A stretch of DNA of 64,000 nt from Actinocatenispora rupis (GCF_016861975.1 NZ_BOMB01000012.1:124001-188000); one strand, 5' to 3'; counted from the stretch's first letter, positions 8,926 to 17,434 are shown. The notes: a model not told the origin generated them from the sequence alone. Made by a program: numbers and translations.

Positions 8926-9969
8926 GTGCCCACCAACCCGGCGACCGTGCGTACGGTCGACTGCCCGCGCTGCGGCGCGCCGGCGCTGTCCTCGTTCCGG
9001 TTCTGCGAGGCGTGCGGCGCCGCCCTGCGCGACGACGCGCCGCCCGCCCGGCGCGGCACCGACTGGGTGTCCTCGACCGCGCCGCCGGAGGAGTGCCCGG
9101 CCTGCGGCGGCACCGCGTTCAGCCCCGAGGGGTACTGCGAGGGCTGCGGCCAGCGCGGCCCCACCGGCCCGGACCGCTCGGCGTACGACCTGGGTCTGCT
9201 GGCCGGGGTGAGCGACATCGGCCACCGGCACCAGCGCAACGAGGACGCCATGGCCCTCGGCGTACTGCCGGGCACGGCGCTCGCGGTGGTGTGCGACGGG
9301 GTGTCGTCGTCGTCGCGCGGTGACGCCGCCTCGCACGCCGCGGTGGACGCCGCGCTGCCGGTGCTGCGCGACGCGGTACGGGACGGGGCGGGCGCGCAGA
9401 AGGCGATCGAGCTGTCCGCCGAGGCCGCCCGGGTCGCCGTCGCCGCCGCGGCCGGCCCGGAGACCGGCAACCCGCCGAGCTGCACGTACGTGGCGGCCGT
9501 GGTGACCGCGGGGACGGTGACCGTCGGCTGGATCGGTGACAGCCGCGCCTACTGGCTGCCGTACGGGGCGGCCCCGGTGTGCCTCACCACCGACGACTCG
9601 CTGGCCAACGAGCTGATCGCGGCGGGCACCCCGCCGGCGGACGCGTACGCGGCGCCGCACGCCGGGGCGCTCGTCCGCTGGCTGGGCGTGGACGCCGACG
9701 ACGGCCCGCCGAAGGTCGTGACGATCGCGCCGGAGACGCCGGGCCGCCTGATCGTGTGCAGCGACGGCCTCTCCCGGTACCGGTCGGCGCCGGCGGAGCT
9801 GGCCGCGTCGACCCCGCCCGGCGCGCCGCTGCCGGTGGCGCACCACCTGACGAAGCTCGCGCTGGACGCCGGCGGCGTCGACAACATCACCGTCGTCGTC
9901 GTGCCGTACCCGCCGGCGCAGTCCGGTACGACCCCGCAGCCCGACGCGCGCCCGGCCGAGCCGCGCTGA
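8926..9969 (+). CDS. PP2C-family protein phosphatase with zinc ribbons
   Basis: A 347-residue cytoplasmic metal-dependent Ser/Thr phosphatase. The N-terminus carries two CxxC...CxxC ribbons (C13, C16, C27, C30 and C57, C60, C71, C74). The PP2C domain starts near 85, with metal-binding Asp in RNEDAMAL, VVCDGVSSSSRG and IGDSRAYWL, and ends with DNITVVVV. It is likely the reversing enzyme for PknG phosphorylation. GTG 8926 is chosen because of the ribosome site made by the preceding mini-ORF stop. The sequence shows the operon; the substrate pairing is inferred. Confidence 0.92.
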   Translation: MPTNPATVRTVDCPRCGAPALSSFRFCEACGAALRDDAPPARRGTDWVSSTAPPEECPACGGTAFSPEGYCEGCGQRGPTGPDRSAYDLGLLAGVSDIGHRHQRNEDAMALGVLPGTALAVVCDGVSSSSRGDAASHAAVDAALPVLRDAVRDGAGAQKAIELSAEAARVAVAAAAGPETGNPPSCTYVAAVVTAGTVTVGWIGDSRAYWLPYGAAPVCLTTDDSLANELIAAGTPPADAYAAPHAGALVRWLGVDADDGPPKVVTIAPETPGRLIVCSDGLSRYRSAPAELAASTPPGAPLPVAHHLTKLALDAGGVDNITVVVVPYPPAQSGTTPQPDARPAEPR

Positions 9970-9994
9970 CCCACCGAGATCGAGGGGACCGCAG

Positions 9995-11281
9995 ATGACG
10001 CAGCCCGCGTTCACCGCCGACGTCTACCAGAACCAGTACCTCGCGGCCGGCGCCACCACCGTGGACGCCATGGTCACCGTGACCGCGACCGGCGACGGGA
10101 CCGGCGCCGTACCGGCGGGTGGTGCGCCGAGTGCCGCCGAGGTCATCATGATCGACTGCTCGGGGTCGATGGGATACCCGCGCAGCCGCATGACGGAGGC
10201 GATCAAGGCGACCGGCGTCGCGATCGACACCCTGCGCGACGGGGTGCTGTTCGCGGTGGTCGCCGGCCGCAGCATGGCCACCCAGGTGTTCCCGGGCAAC
10301 GGGATGGTGGCCGCGTCCCCGGAGACGCGGGCGGCGGCGAAGCAGGCGGTCGGCCGGCTCACGCCGGAGGGCGGCACCGCGATCGGCTCCTGGCTGAGCC
10401 TGGCCAACCGGCTGTTCGCCGGGGTGGACGCGCAGGTCAAGCACGCGATCATGCTGACCGACGGGCGTAACCAGCACGAGAGCCACGAGACCCTGATGCA
10501 GGTGCTGCGTACCTGCGAGGGGAAGTTCACCTGCGACAGCCGGGGCGTCGGCGGCGACTGGGTGGCCGACGAGCTGCGCGCCGTCGCCTCCGGCCTGCTC
10601 GGTACGGCGGACGGGTTGGAGGATCCGGCAGAGCTGCCGGCCGCGTTCCGGTCGATGACCGAGTCGGCGATGGGCAAGGCCGTCGCGGACGTACGGCTCC
10701 GGCTGTGGACCCCGGCCTCGTCCACCATCCGCTTCGTCAAGCAGGTGTACCCGCAGGTCGAGGACCTGACCGCGCGCCGGGTGGACGTCAGCCCGCGGAT
10801 CGGCGAGTACCCGACGGGGTCGTGGGGTGCGGAGAGCCGCGACTACCACGTCTCGGTACAGGTGGCGCAGGGTTCGGTCGGCGAGGAGCTGCTGGCCGCG
10901 CGGGTCAGCCTGGTCGACGGCGACACGGTACTGACCCAGTCGCTGGTGCTGGCCAACTGGACCGACGACGAGGCGCTGTCCACGCAGATCAACGACCGGG
11001 TCGCGCACTACACCGGGCAGGCCGAGCTGGCGTCGGCGATCCAGGAGGGTCTGGCGGCGCGCGAGGCCGGCGACGAGGACACGGCGACGGCGAAGCTGGG
11101 CCGCGCGGTGCAGCTCGCCACCGAGTCCGGGCACGAGCAGACCGCCAAGCTGCTGAACCGGGTGGTCGACGTCGTCGACGCCCCCACCGGTACGGTCCGG
11201 CTGCGGCGCGACGCGTCGAACGTGGACGCCGAGCTGACCAACGTACGGTCGGTCAAGACGATCCGCGTCAAGAAGTCCTGA
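9995..11281 (+). CDS. VWA-domain protein of the PknG operon
   Basis: A 428-residue cytoplasmic protein with a von Willebrand A domain from about residue 48. The metal-ion-dependent adhesion site is DCSGSMG (Asp54, Ser56, Ser58), with the downstream MLTDGRNQH Asp. The C-terminal third is a beta-sandwich plus helical region, as in stress-type VWA proteins encoded with kinases and FHA proteins. It probably acts as a metal-dependent protein-interaction scaffold or phosphorylation target. An upstream GAGGGGACC gives the ribosome binding site for ATG 9995. No membrane segment is present. Confidence 0.88.
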   Translation: MTQPAFTADVYQNQYLAAGATTVDAMVTVTATGDGTGAVPAGGAPSAAEVIMIDCSGSMGYPRSRMTEAIKATGVAIDTLRDGVLFAVVAGRSMATQVFPGNGMVAASPETRAAAKQAVGRLTPEGGTAIGSWLSLANRLFAGVDAQVKHAIMLTDGRNQHESHETLMQVLRTCEGKFTCDSRGVGGDWVADELRAVASGLLGTADGLEDPAELPAAFRSMTESAMGKAVADVRLRLWTPASSTIRFVKQVYPQVEDLTARRVDVSPRIGEYPTGSWGAESRDYHVSVQVAQGSVGEELLAARVSLVDGDTVLTQSLVLANWTDDEALSTQINDRVAHYTGQAELASAIQEGLAAREAGDEDTATAKLGRAVQLATESGHEQTAKLLNRVVDVVDAPTGTVRLRRDASNVDAELTNVRSVKTIRVKKS

Positions 11282-11307
11282 CGGCGCGCGAGAGGGGTTT
11301 GAGCGAG

Positions 11308-12087
11308 ATGCCCATCTGTCCGAAGGGACACACGTCCACCGCCGCGGACTACTGCGACGACTGCGGCGCCCCGATCGGCGGTGCCGCGGCGCCGGCCGCG
11401 ACGCCCGTGCCGGAGCCGGCCGCCCCGGCCGGCGGCGGGCCACAGACCTGCCCGCAGTGCGGGACGGCGCGGACCGGCCGGTTCTGCGAGGTCGACGGGT
11501 ACGACTTCGTCGCCGCCGACCTCGGCGGCGGACCGTCCACAGTGGACCCCGCCGACGAGGCCACCGGTACGCCGGGGCCCGACGGCCCCGAGCCCGAGTC
11601 CGCTGGGCCCGACCCGGACGACGCGGGATCCGACCCCGACCCGGGTACGGGCAGCGACGAGGCGGCGGCCACGCCCGCGGCGGGTACCGGGTGGCAGGTC
11701 GCGGTGACCGCGGACCACGAGTACCACAAGCGGGTGCTGTCGATGGGCGGGCCGGACGCCGACGCGATGGTCTTCCCGCAGTTCTTCCCGGAGCGGCGGT
11801 TCCGGCTCACCGGCGGCCAGGTGCTGATCGGGCGGCACAGCCGGTCCCGCGGGATCGATCCGCAGATCGACCTGTCCGGACCGCCGGAGGACCCGGGCGT
11901 GTCGCACTCGCACGCGCTGCTGGTCGCCGGCGAGGACGGCTGGTCGGTGGTCGACCTCGACTCGGCGAACGGCACGTACCTCAACGACGGCGCCGACCCG
12001 ATCGAGGCGAACGTACCGGTGCCGCTGCACGACGGCGACCGGGTACACGTGGGTGCCTGGACGACGCTGACCGTCGCCGCGTCGTGA
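11308..12087 (+). CDS. FHA-domain protein with zinc ribbons
   Basis: A 259-residue protein. Two ribbon-like Cys clusters (C4, C16, C19 and C48, C51, C60) are followed by a long acidic Pro/Asp/Glu linker (75-125) and a C-terminal FHA domain (about 165-259) with LIGRHSRSRG, the pS/pT-binding SHSHA and DLDSANGTYLNDG. FHA domains read phosphothreonine, and in relatives GarA/OdhI is the PknG target. This protein lacks a recognisable N-terminal GarA-type ETTS/ETTT phosphorylation motif, so it may be a reader rather than the metabolic switch. It starts at ATG 11308, with an in-frame TTG three codons upstream as alternative. Confidence 0.88.
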   Translation: MPICPKGHTSTAADYCDDCGAPIGGAAAPAATPVPEPAAPAGGGPQTCPQCGTARTGRFCEVDGYDFVAADLGGGPSTVDPADEATGTPGPDGPEPESAGPDPDDAGSDPDPGTGSDEAAATPAAGTGWQVAVTADHEYHKRVLSMGGPDADAMVFPQFFPERRFRLTGGQVLIGRHSRSRGIDPQIDLSGPPEDPGVSHSHALLVAGEDGWSVVDLDSANGTYLNDGADPIEANVPVPLHDGDRVHVGAWTTLTVAAS

Positions 12088-12614
12088 CGGCGCTGGCCGG
12101 GCGGTACCCGCGGCTGTTCGCGCCGACGCACTGGGCGTGGGGCGGTATCGACGCCGCGTTCACGGTCACGCCGATGCCCGACGAGCTGGTCACGAACGTG
12201 CACCTCGTCGGGTTCGTCGGCGCGGACGTGGTGATCTGCCGGGACGCGCCGGGCCACTGGTTCCTGCCCGGCGGTACCCGGGAGGCCGGTGAGACGGTCG
12301 ACGCGTGCCTGGCGCGCGAGCTGGTCGAGGAGGCGGGCGCCGAGCTGGCCGGACCGGTGCGGATCCTCGGCGCGCACGACTGCCACGACCCGAAACCCGA
12401 GCCGTACCGGCCGCACCAGCCGCATCCGCGCAAGGCGTGGCTGTGGTGCGCCGCCGACGTACGGCTGGTGGGTCCGCCGACGGTGCCCGACCACGACGCC
12501 GAACCGGTCGAGGAGGTGCGCGCGGCCCCGCTCGCCGAGGCCGCCGCGCTGCTCGCCCCGGGCGGCGACTGGCTGCCGGACCTGCTCGCCCTCGCCGCCG
12601 ACACCCGCCCCTGA
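12084..12614 (+). CDS. Nudix hydrolase
   Basis: A 176-residue hydrolase of nucleoside-diphosphate-linked compounds. The complete Nudix box is visible, from G264-type GGTREAGE to RELVEEAGAEL (protein residues about 62-86), giving the GX5EX7REUXEEXGU pattern. GTG 12084 overlaps the FHA gene stop by GTGA, so it is translationally coupled and the last gene of the signalling operon. The substrate cannot be deduced. An ADP-ribose or NAD-type substrate would fit a metabolic signalling operon, but that is speculation. Confidence 0.88.
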   Translation: MTALAGRYPRLFAPTHWAWGGIDAAFTVTPMPDELVTNVHLVGFVGADVVICRDAPGHWFLPGGTREAGETVDACLARELVEEAGAELAGPVRILGAHDCHDPKPEPYRPHQPHPRKAWLWCAADVRLVGPPTVPDHDAEPVEEVRAAPLAEAAALLAPGGDWLPDLLALAADTRP

Positions 12615-12641
12615 CGTCCGCGCCCCGCAGCGGCGACCGCG

Positions 12642-13796
12642 TCAGGTACGCGGGTAGGTGCGGCCCTTCCACGCCGCGTTCCGGCCCCGGGCGTACTGGA
12701 GCGCGGAGTCGACGGTCATCGCGCCGTACAGGGTGGCGATGAGCGGGAGCAGCACGGCGAGCGGCGCTGGCTGCCGGTAGTACCGCAGCATGGGCAGGAA
12801 GAGTGCGGCGGACAGCAACCAGCCGGCGCCACCGAGTACGAGGGTGGCGGTGGAGGCGGTGACGAGCCCGGCGACCACCGCGGCCGGCGGTACGAGGAAC
12901 AGCAGGGCGAGCCCGAGCACCGTGCCGGCGAGCAGCGGTACCGAGTAGTGCAGTTGCGGGAAGGCGCTGCGGGACACCATCCGCCACAGCGGCCCGAGCC
13001 CCGGGTACGGCCGGACACTGTGCACCAGATCGCCCAGCCCGAGCCAGATCCGCCCGCCCGCGCGCTTGACGGCGCGGCCGAGGGCGACGTCGTCGATGAC
13101 CGCGTCGCGTACCGCGGGGATGCCGCCGGCCGCGTCGAGCGCGGCGCGCCGGACGAGGACGCAGCCACCGGCCGCGGCGGCGGTCCGGGCACCCGGCCGG
13201 TTCACCCAGCGGAACGGGTAGAGCAGGGCGAAGAAGTACACGAAGGCGGGGACGACGAGGCGTTCCCAGCCGGTCTCGACGCGCAGCCTCGCCATCTGCG
13301 ACACCAGGTCGCGGCTGCCGGCGGCGGTGACCAGGGCGCGCAGCGAGCCGGGCCGGTGCGCAATGTCCGCGTCGGTGAACAGGAACAGCTCGGCGTCACC
13401 CGCCGCGCGTACGCCGGCGTGCAGCGCCCACAGCTTGCCGGTCCAGCCGGGCGGTGGCTCCCCCGGTTCGACGACGGTGAGCGGCAGCGGCGCACCGGCG
13501 GCCAGCGTACGGGCGACATCCGCGGTCCCGTCGGTCGAGCCGTCGTCGACGAGCACCACCCGCGCCACCCCCGGGTACTCCTGGTGCACGAGCGCCGGCA
13601 CGGTCGCGGCGAGCACGGCGGCCTCGTCCCGCGCCGGTACGACGACGGCGAGGTCCGGCCAGCGTTCCGGCGGCGTCGCGGCGGGCAGCCGCTGGTCGGT
13701 ACGCCAGTATCCGCCGCGCGCGACGGCGAGCCAGACCCACGCCGCGAGCGCCACCACGGTCACCACCAGCAGTATCACCGCCCGCACGGTACGCAT
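12642..13796 (-). CDS. Family 2 glycosyltransferase, membrane-bound (HpnB-like)
   Basis: A 384-residue GT2 enzyme with an N-terminal anchor (about 8-25), nucleotide-sugar binding VVVPARDEA, VLVDDGSTDGT, the DXD-like FTDADIAH, an acceptor-side DAVIDDVALG and four C-terminal membrane helices. Size and order resemble hopene-associated glycosyltransferase HpnB. ATG 13796 is chosen; ATG 13832 would add 12 residues and reach almost to the divergent gene. The true acceptor lipid is not shown by the sequence. It diverges from the beta-propeller gene with under 60 bp between starts. Confidence 0.82.
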   Translation of the reverse strand: MRTVRAVILLVVTVVALAAWVWLAVARGGYWRTDQRLPAATPPERWPDLAVVVPARDEAAVLAATVPALVHQEYPGVARVVLVDDGSTDGTADVARTLAAGAPLPLTVVEPGEPPPGWTGKLWALHAGVRAAGDAELFLFTDADIAHRPGSLRALVTAAGSRDLVSQMARLRVETGWERLVVPAFVYFFALLYPFRWVNRPGARTAAAAGGCVLVRRAALDAAGGIPAVRDAVIDDVALGRAVKRAGGRIWLGLGDLVHSVRPYPGLGPLWRMVSRSAFPQLHYSVPLLAGTVLGLALLFLVPPAAVVAGLVTASTATLVLGGAGWLLSAALFLPMLRYYRQPAPLAVLLPLIATLYGAMTVDSALQYARGRNAAWKGRTYPRT

Positions 13797-13854
13797 CCGC
13801 GCCGCTCGCCGCTCGTTGGACACCGTGATCATCTTCACGGAAGGGTGGTACGCG

Positions 13855-15135
13855 ATGCGCCGCCGCTGTCTTGTCCTGCTGGCCGCCGTCCTGGCCACCG
13901 TCCTCGCCGTCGTGTTCACCGCGACGCCCGCCGCCGCCACCGGCGCCCAGCCGCGCGTCGTGTCCGACCGGCCGGCGAGCTGGACCCCGCACGTCCTCGA
14001 CGGCACCGTGTACGCGATCGCCGTGGTCGGCACCGAGGTCGTCGTCGGCGGCGACTTCACCCGCGTCGCCACCGCCGACCGGTCGACGACGCTGAGCCGG
14101 CACGGGCTGTTCGCGTTCCGGCTCGGTACCGGGGAGATCTCGTCGTCGTTCACGCCGACCCCGGACGGCACCGTCCGCGCGCTCGCCGCCGGCCCCGACA
14201 ACACCGTGTACGCCGGCGGCGACTTCAGCACGGTCGGCGGCGCCGGTCACCGCGGCATCGCCCAACTCGCCGTCCCCTCCGGTACTCCCATCGCGGCGTT
14301 CACGTCGCCCGGCGTGGACGGCGGCGACGTCACGGCCGTCGCCGTCCACGGCAGCGCCCTGTACGTCGGCGGCTCGTTCACCGGCGTCGACGGTACGGCG
14401 CGGCCGGCGCTCGCGAAGCTGTCCGGAACCAGCGGCGCGCTCGACACGAACTTCAACGCCGGGCTCGCGCAGCAGCGCTCCGGCCGGCTGCGGCTGGAAA
14501 AGCTCGCCATCACCAACGACGGCGCCACCCTCGCCGCCGCCGGCACGTTCACCCGCGCCGGCGGCGCCGACCGCAACCAGCTCGCCCTGCTGTCCGCGGC
14601 CAGCGGCGCCGCCCGCAACTGGTACACCACCGCGTACGTGCCCGACTGCCACGCCGGCTACAACACGTACCTGCGCGGCGTCGACTTCGCGCCCGACGGG
14701 TCGTACCTCGTGGTCGTGACCACCGGGCACCAGGCCGGCGACAAGGCCATGTGCAACTCCGCCGCCCGCTTCGACACCGGCGGCACCGGCGCGCACGACG
14801 CCGTCTGGGTCAACCGCACCGGCGGGAACTCCCTGTTCGCCGTCGCCGTCACCGGCGCCGCCGTGTACGTCGGCGGCCACGAACAGTGGCTCGACAACCC
14901 GCACGGCGACAAGTCCGCCGGCCCCGGCGCCGTCTCCCGACCCGGCATCGGCGCCATCGACCCCACCACCGGCAAGGCCCTGGCCTGGAACCCCACCCGC
15001 AGCCGCGGCGTCGGCGTCCAGTCCATGGTCACCTACCCCGCCGGATCCGGGTACCCGGGCGGGCTGCTCGTCGGCAGCGACACCGACCAGCTCGGCCACG
15101 AGTACCACGGGCGGATCGGCGCCTTCCCCCTCTGA
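13855..15135 (+). CDS. Secreted beta-propeller (delta-60-like repeat) protein
   Basis: A 426-residue exported protein with a Sec signal peptide (arginines, hydrophobic 6-22, cleavage near ATPAAA). The mature part carries repeated blades with VVVGGDFTRV, VYAGGDFSTVGG, LYVGGSFTGVDG and AAAGTFTRAGG, a pattern of delta-60/beta-propeller surface proteins. No enzyme motif is seen. The last residues HGRIGAFPL and the stop codon lie inside a repeat that recurs at 17435-17502, so the 3' end may have been acquired from, or given rise to, that repeat. It probably acts at the cell surface. Confidence 0.8.
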   Translation: MRRRCLVLLAAVLATVLAVVFTATPAAATGAQPRVVSDRPASWTPHVLDGTVYAIAVVGTEVVVGGDFTRVATADRSTTLSRHGLFAFRLGTGEISSSFTPTPDGTVRALAAGPDNTVYAGGDFSTVGGAGHRGIAQLAVPSGTPIAAFTSPGVDGGDVTAVAVHGSALYVGGSFTGVDGTARPALAKLSGTSGALDTNFNAGLAQQRSGRLRLEKLAITNDGATLAAAGTFTRAGGADRNQLALLSAASGAARNWYTTAYVPDCHAGYNTYLRGVDFAPDGSYLVVVTTGHQAGDKAMCNSAARFDTGGTGAHDAVWVNRTGGNSLFAVAVTGAAVYVGGHEQWLDNPHGDKSAGPGAVSRPGIGAIDPTTGKALAWNPTRSRGVGVQSMVTYPAGSGYPGGLLVGSDTDQLGHEYHGRIGAFPL

Positions 15136-15176
15136 CCCCGCGCGACCGCAAACCCAAGCGCCGCAACACAACCAGC
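15106..15176 (+). repeat. Dispersed repeat of about 70 bp, copy A
   Basis: From CACGGGCGGATCGG through GCAAACCCAAGCGCCGCAA to AACCAGC this segment is nearly identical to 17435-17502, differing by a few substitutions and 1-3 base indels around the TCTGACC core. It spans the last nine codons and stop of the propeller gene. A 20-base partial third copy (GCGACACGGGCGGATCGG) sits at 15226-15245. Confidence 0.85.
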
Positions 15177-15534
15177 CCCCGCCGGCCCACCCCGCCAGAT
15201 CGGGTACGGGCCGGCGGGGCGCGGCGCGACACGGGCGGATCGGTGTGAGGCGGGTCGGGCGGCGCGGGAGGCGCGGCGCGGGAGGCGGGGCAACGGCGCA
15301 CGGAGCGAAGCAGCGCGGCACGGGGCAGGGCGGCTTGGGGCGGGACGGCATGGGGCGGGACGGCGCGCGGAGGGCGGGCGGCGACGTCGGCTACCTCCCG
15401 ACATCCGCACACGCGTCCTGAACCGACCGCGCGCCTTGGCTCGACCGGACAGACGGAGCAACGCGGACCGCCCCCTGCCTGACCATGACCAGGACTTCGA
15501 ACACGATCATCAGCGCAGATTGTCCAATTGTCTC

Positions 15535-15555
15535 ATTGTTCAATTGTTGAACAAT
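15535..15555. promoter_or_regulatory. Perfect operator-like palindrome
   Basis: ATTGTTCAA-TTG-TTGAACAAT, 9-bp arms and a 3-bp centre, in one of the few AT-rich patches of the window. The shape is like MarR/TetR-family operators. No obvious target gene starts next to it, so it may be left over from a lost regulator or oxidoreductase gene. Confidence 0.45.
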
Positions 15556-15801
15556 CGAGCGGGCGCTCGCCGAAGTTGATCATGGTGGCGATCCTGCCGT
15601 CCGCCAGCCCCGGATCCCGGGCAACGTTGCACCCCACTCGTCGCCAGCCCACTCGTCCGGAAACCACGGCGCAGCAACGCACACCATCGTCCGGCCGGGC
15701 TACGACTCCCGGAAAACGTTGCGCAGCAACCCAAACCGCCGCGACCATGCCCAGCTGGGATCGCTGCCGCCACACGGCGACCGATCGGCACCTGCCCCGG
15801 C

Positions 15802-15891
15802 CACGGACACGGACACAGGCACGGGTACGGGCACGGACCCGGGCACAGGCACACGCACACGCACACGCACAGGCACGGGCACGGGCACGGA
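15802..15891 (+). repeat. Hexanucleotide tandem repeat, 15 units
   Basis: Fifteen consecutive 6-bp units of the form CACGGA / CACGGG / CACAGG / CACACG, with one TACGGG and one CCCGGG. The period is exact over 90 bp. It would translate as Thr-Asp/Thr-Gly dipeptides, but no ribosome binding site or plausible gene surrounds it. Confidence 0.9.
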
Positions 15892-16028
15892 CGAAACGTT
15901 GCGACAGTGCTTTCGCCGCACCCCGTCGACCCCGCTCGGCCCGACCGGAGGGCGGCGCCCCACGGCAACGCAACCGAGACCGTCCCGACCCAGTACGACA
16001 GGGGAACGTTGCTGTGTAAGGGAACTGG

Positions 16029-16577
16029 TCAGGGGCGTAGGGCGGACAGGATGAGGTCGAGGGTACGTTCGCGCAGCGGATCGTCGTCGAGGTACGTGAC
16101 GGCGTGGGTGGCGGCGACGAGTAGCGCGAAGACCTGGCGTACCTCGATGTCGGTGCGGGCGGTGCCGGCGCGCTGGGCCTGATCGAGGAGGGTACCGACG
16201 GTGTTCGTGAGGCGCCCGCGGGCGGGGGCGACGGCGTCGCTGACGTCGACGCCGGCCCGTTGGAGCGCCTCGGCGAACGCCGTCTTGAGGCTCGACGCGG
16301 CCACCGCGGAGCGCATCAGCCGGTAGAGCCCGTCGCCGGATTCCCCTTGCGCGGCAAGGGTTTCGGCTTCGTCGGCGAGGGCGTCGAGGCGGGCGGCGAG
16401 TACGGCGGAGAGCAGGGCTTCCTTGGTCGGGAAGTGGCGGAACACGGTGCCGACGCCGACTCCGGCGTGCCGGGCGATCTGTTCGGTGGAGGCGCCGAGT
16501 CCGTGTTCGGCGAACACGGCGTGGGCCGAGTCGAGTACGCGGGCGCGGTTGCGGGTGGCGTCGGCGCGCGGCGTCAT
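16029..16577 (-). CDS. TetR-family transcriptional regulator
   Basis: A 182-residue repressor with an N-terminal helix-turn-helix: STEQIARHAGVGVGTVFRHFPTK-type recognition region at about 30-52, followed by a helical ligand-binding domain. It diverges from the SnoaL-like gene with 94 bp between starts, and that gap contains repeated TCCGTATTCT words, so it likely represses itself and its neighbour. The ATG at 16577 gives the usual family length. The ligand is unknown. Confidence 0.92.
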   Translation of the reverse strand: MTPRADATRNRARVLDSAHAVFAEHGLGASTEQIARHAGVGVGTVFRHFPTKEALLSAVLAARLDALADEAETLAAQGESGDGLYRLMRSAVAASSLKTAFAEALQRAGVDVSDAVAPARGRLTNTVGTLLDQAQRAGTARTDIEVRQVFALLVAATHAVTYLDDDPLRERTLDLILSALRP

Positions 16578-16609
16578 GCGGGCACCCCCTGGACAACCGG
16601 AGTGATCAG

Positions 16610-16646
16610 TCCGTATTCTCTAATCGGAGTCACGGCTCCGTATTCT
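16610..16646. promoter_or_regulatory. Probable TetR operator / divergent promoter region
   Basis: TCCGTATTCT occurs at 16610-16619 and again at 16637-16646, separated by CTAATCGGAGTCACGG, which itself pairs partly with the second copy (CGGAG / CTCCG). The words lie between the divergent tetR and SnoaL-like starts. They may combine -10-like TATTCT elements with the repressor site. Confidence 0.5.
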
Positions 16647-16671
16647 AGTCTCCGCACTCCGGGAGTTCACC

Positions 16672-17070
16672 ATGTCCGCACCCGCCACCCCGCGCCAGGT
16701 CTTCGAACGGCTCCTGCACGGCATCACCCACCACGACTTCGACGACCTCTGGCAGCTGTACGCCGAGGACTGCGTCGTCGAGGTCCCCTTCCAGCGCCCC
16801 GAACCCGCCAGGTACGAGGGGATCGCCACCATGCGCGAGCACTTCGCCAACCCGGCGACCCGCAGCATCGAGATCACCGCCGAGGACGTCGAGGTGCACG
16901 AGACCGCCGACCCGGAGGTGATCGTCGGCGAGTGGGTCTACCGGTTCACCGCCGGCGACCGCACCGCCGTGGCCCGCAACATCCAGGTCATGCGGGTACG
17001 CGACGGCAAGATCCAGTGGTCCCGCGACTTCCACGACCACACCGCCGTCGCCGCCCTCCTGGCCGCCTGA
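16672..17070 (+). CDS. SnoaL-like / NTF2-fold protein
   Basis: A 132-residue soluble protein with the cone-like NTF2 fold. It shows the helical start [29 protein letters not shown], the VEVPF strand, [12 protein letters not shown] and the strand-rich end with [15 protein letters not shown]. Relatives are polyketide cyclases, isomerases or small-molecule binders; the activity of this one is not predictable. It is divergent from, and probably controlled by, the adjacent TetR repressor, suggesting induction by a xenobiotic or metabolite. Confidence 0.85.
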   Translation: MSAPATPRQVFERLLHGITHHDFDDLWQLYAEDCVVEVPFQRPEPARYEGIATMREHFANPATRSIEITAEDVEVHETADPEVIVGEWVYRFTAGDRTAVARNIQVMRVRDGKIQWSRDFHDHTAVAALLAA

Positions 17071-17211
17071 CCAGCACGATCACCGCCCGACGGTACGCCG
17101 GGCCCGGCGTCACCGCGCCGGGCCCACGGTCACCGCGGCCCCGCGGCACGACCAGCGACCAGCGATGCGGCTCAGCGCCTGCGGCCAGCAACCAGCACCA
17201 CGGGCCAGGGC

Positions 17212-17260
17212 CAACGACCAACGACCAACGACCAACGACCAACGACCAACGACCAACGAC
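17212..17260 (+). repeat. 7-bp tandem repeat, seven perfect units
   Basis: CAACGAC is repeated seven times head to tail, flanked by decayed relatives (ACCAGCG). Being 7 bp long, it changes frame each unit and cannot be a coding repeat. Confidence 0.92.
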
Positions 17261-17434
17261 CAAACGAAACAGTGTCACGGCTCAGCGCCAATGGCCGGCG
17301 GCCGTGTGCCAGCGGCCTATGACCAGCGACCAGCACCACCGGCCAAGGCCGAGGGCCAGCGGCCGCACGACACGAGGCGGCGCGGGGCGGGCGGCACGGG
17401 GCGGCGCAGCGCGGCCCGGCGCGGAACGGAGCGA

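Larger units (their letters stand above)
15136..16028. other. Repeat-rich intergenic region
   Basis: About 890 bp without a convincing gene. In order it contains the end of repeat copy A, a low-complexity GCGGCACGGGGC-type stretch (15200-15390), an AT-richer patch with a perfect palindrome (15520-15556), several GGAAACGTTGCG-like words (15623, 15715, 15894, 16006) and a hexanucleotide repeat. A minus-strand frame near 15555-15640 (GLADGRIATMINFGE) resembles a piece of an NADPH:quinone-reductase-type protein, possibly a gene remnant; this is weak. Confidence 0.5.

Noticed and set aside
6420-9485. A 1021-codon leftward frame opposite pknG and the phosphatase
   Set aside because: It is antisense to clear genes, very rich in Arg/Gly/Pro/His, and typical of open antisense frames in GC-rich DNA.
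15528-16019. Forward and reverse frames of 110-160 codons across the hexanucleotide repeat region
   Set aside because: They are composed of Thr-Gly/Thr-Arg repeats or shadow frames, with no ribosome binding site or family resemblance.
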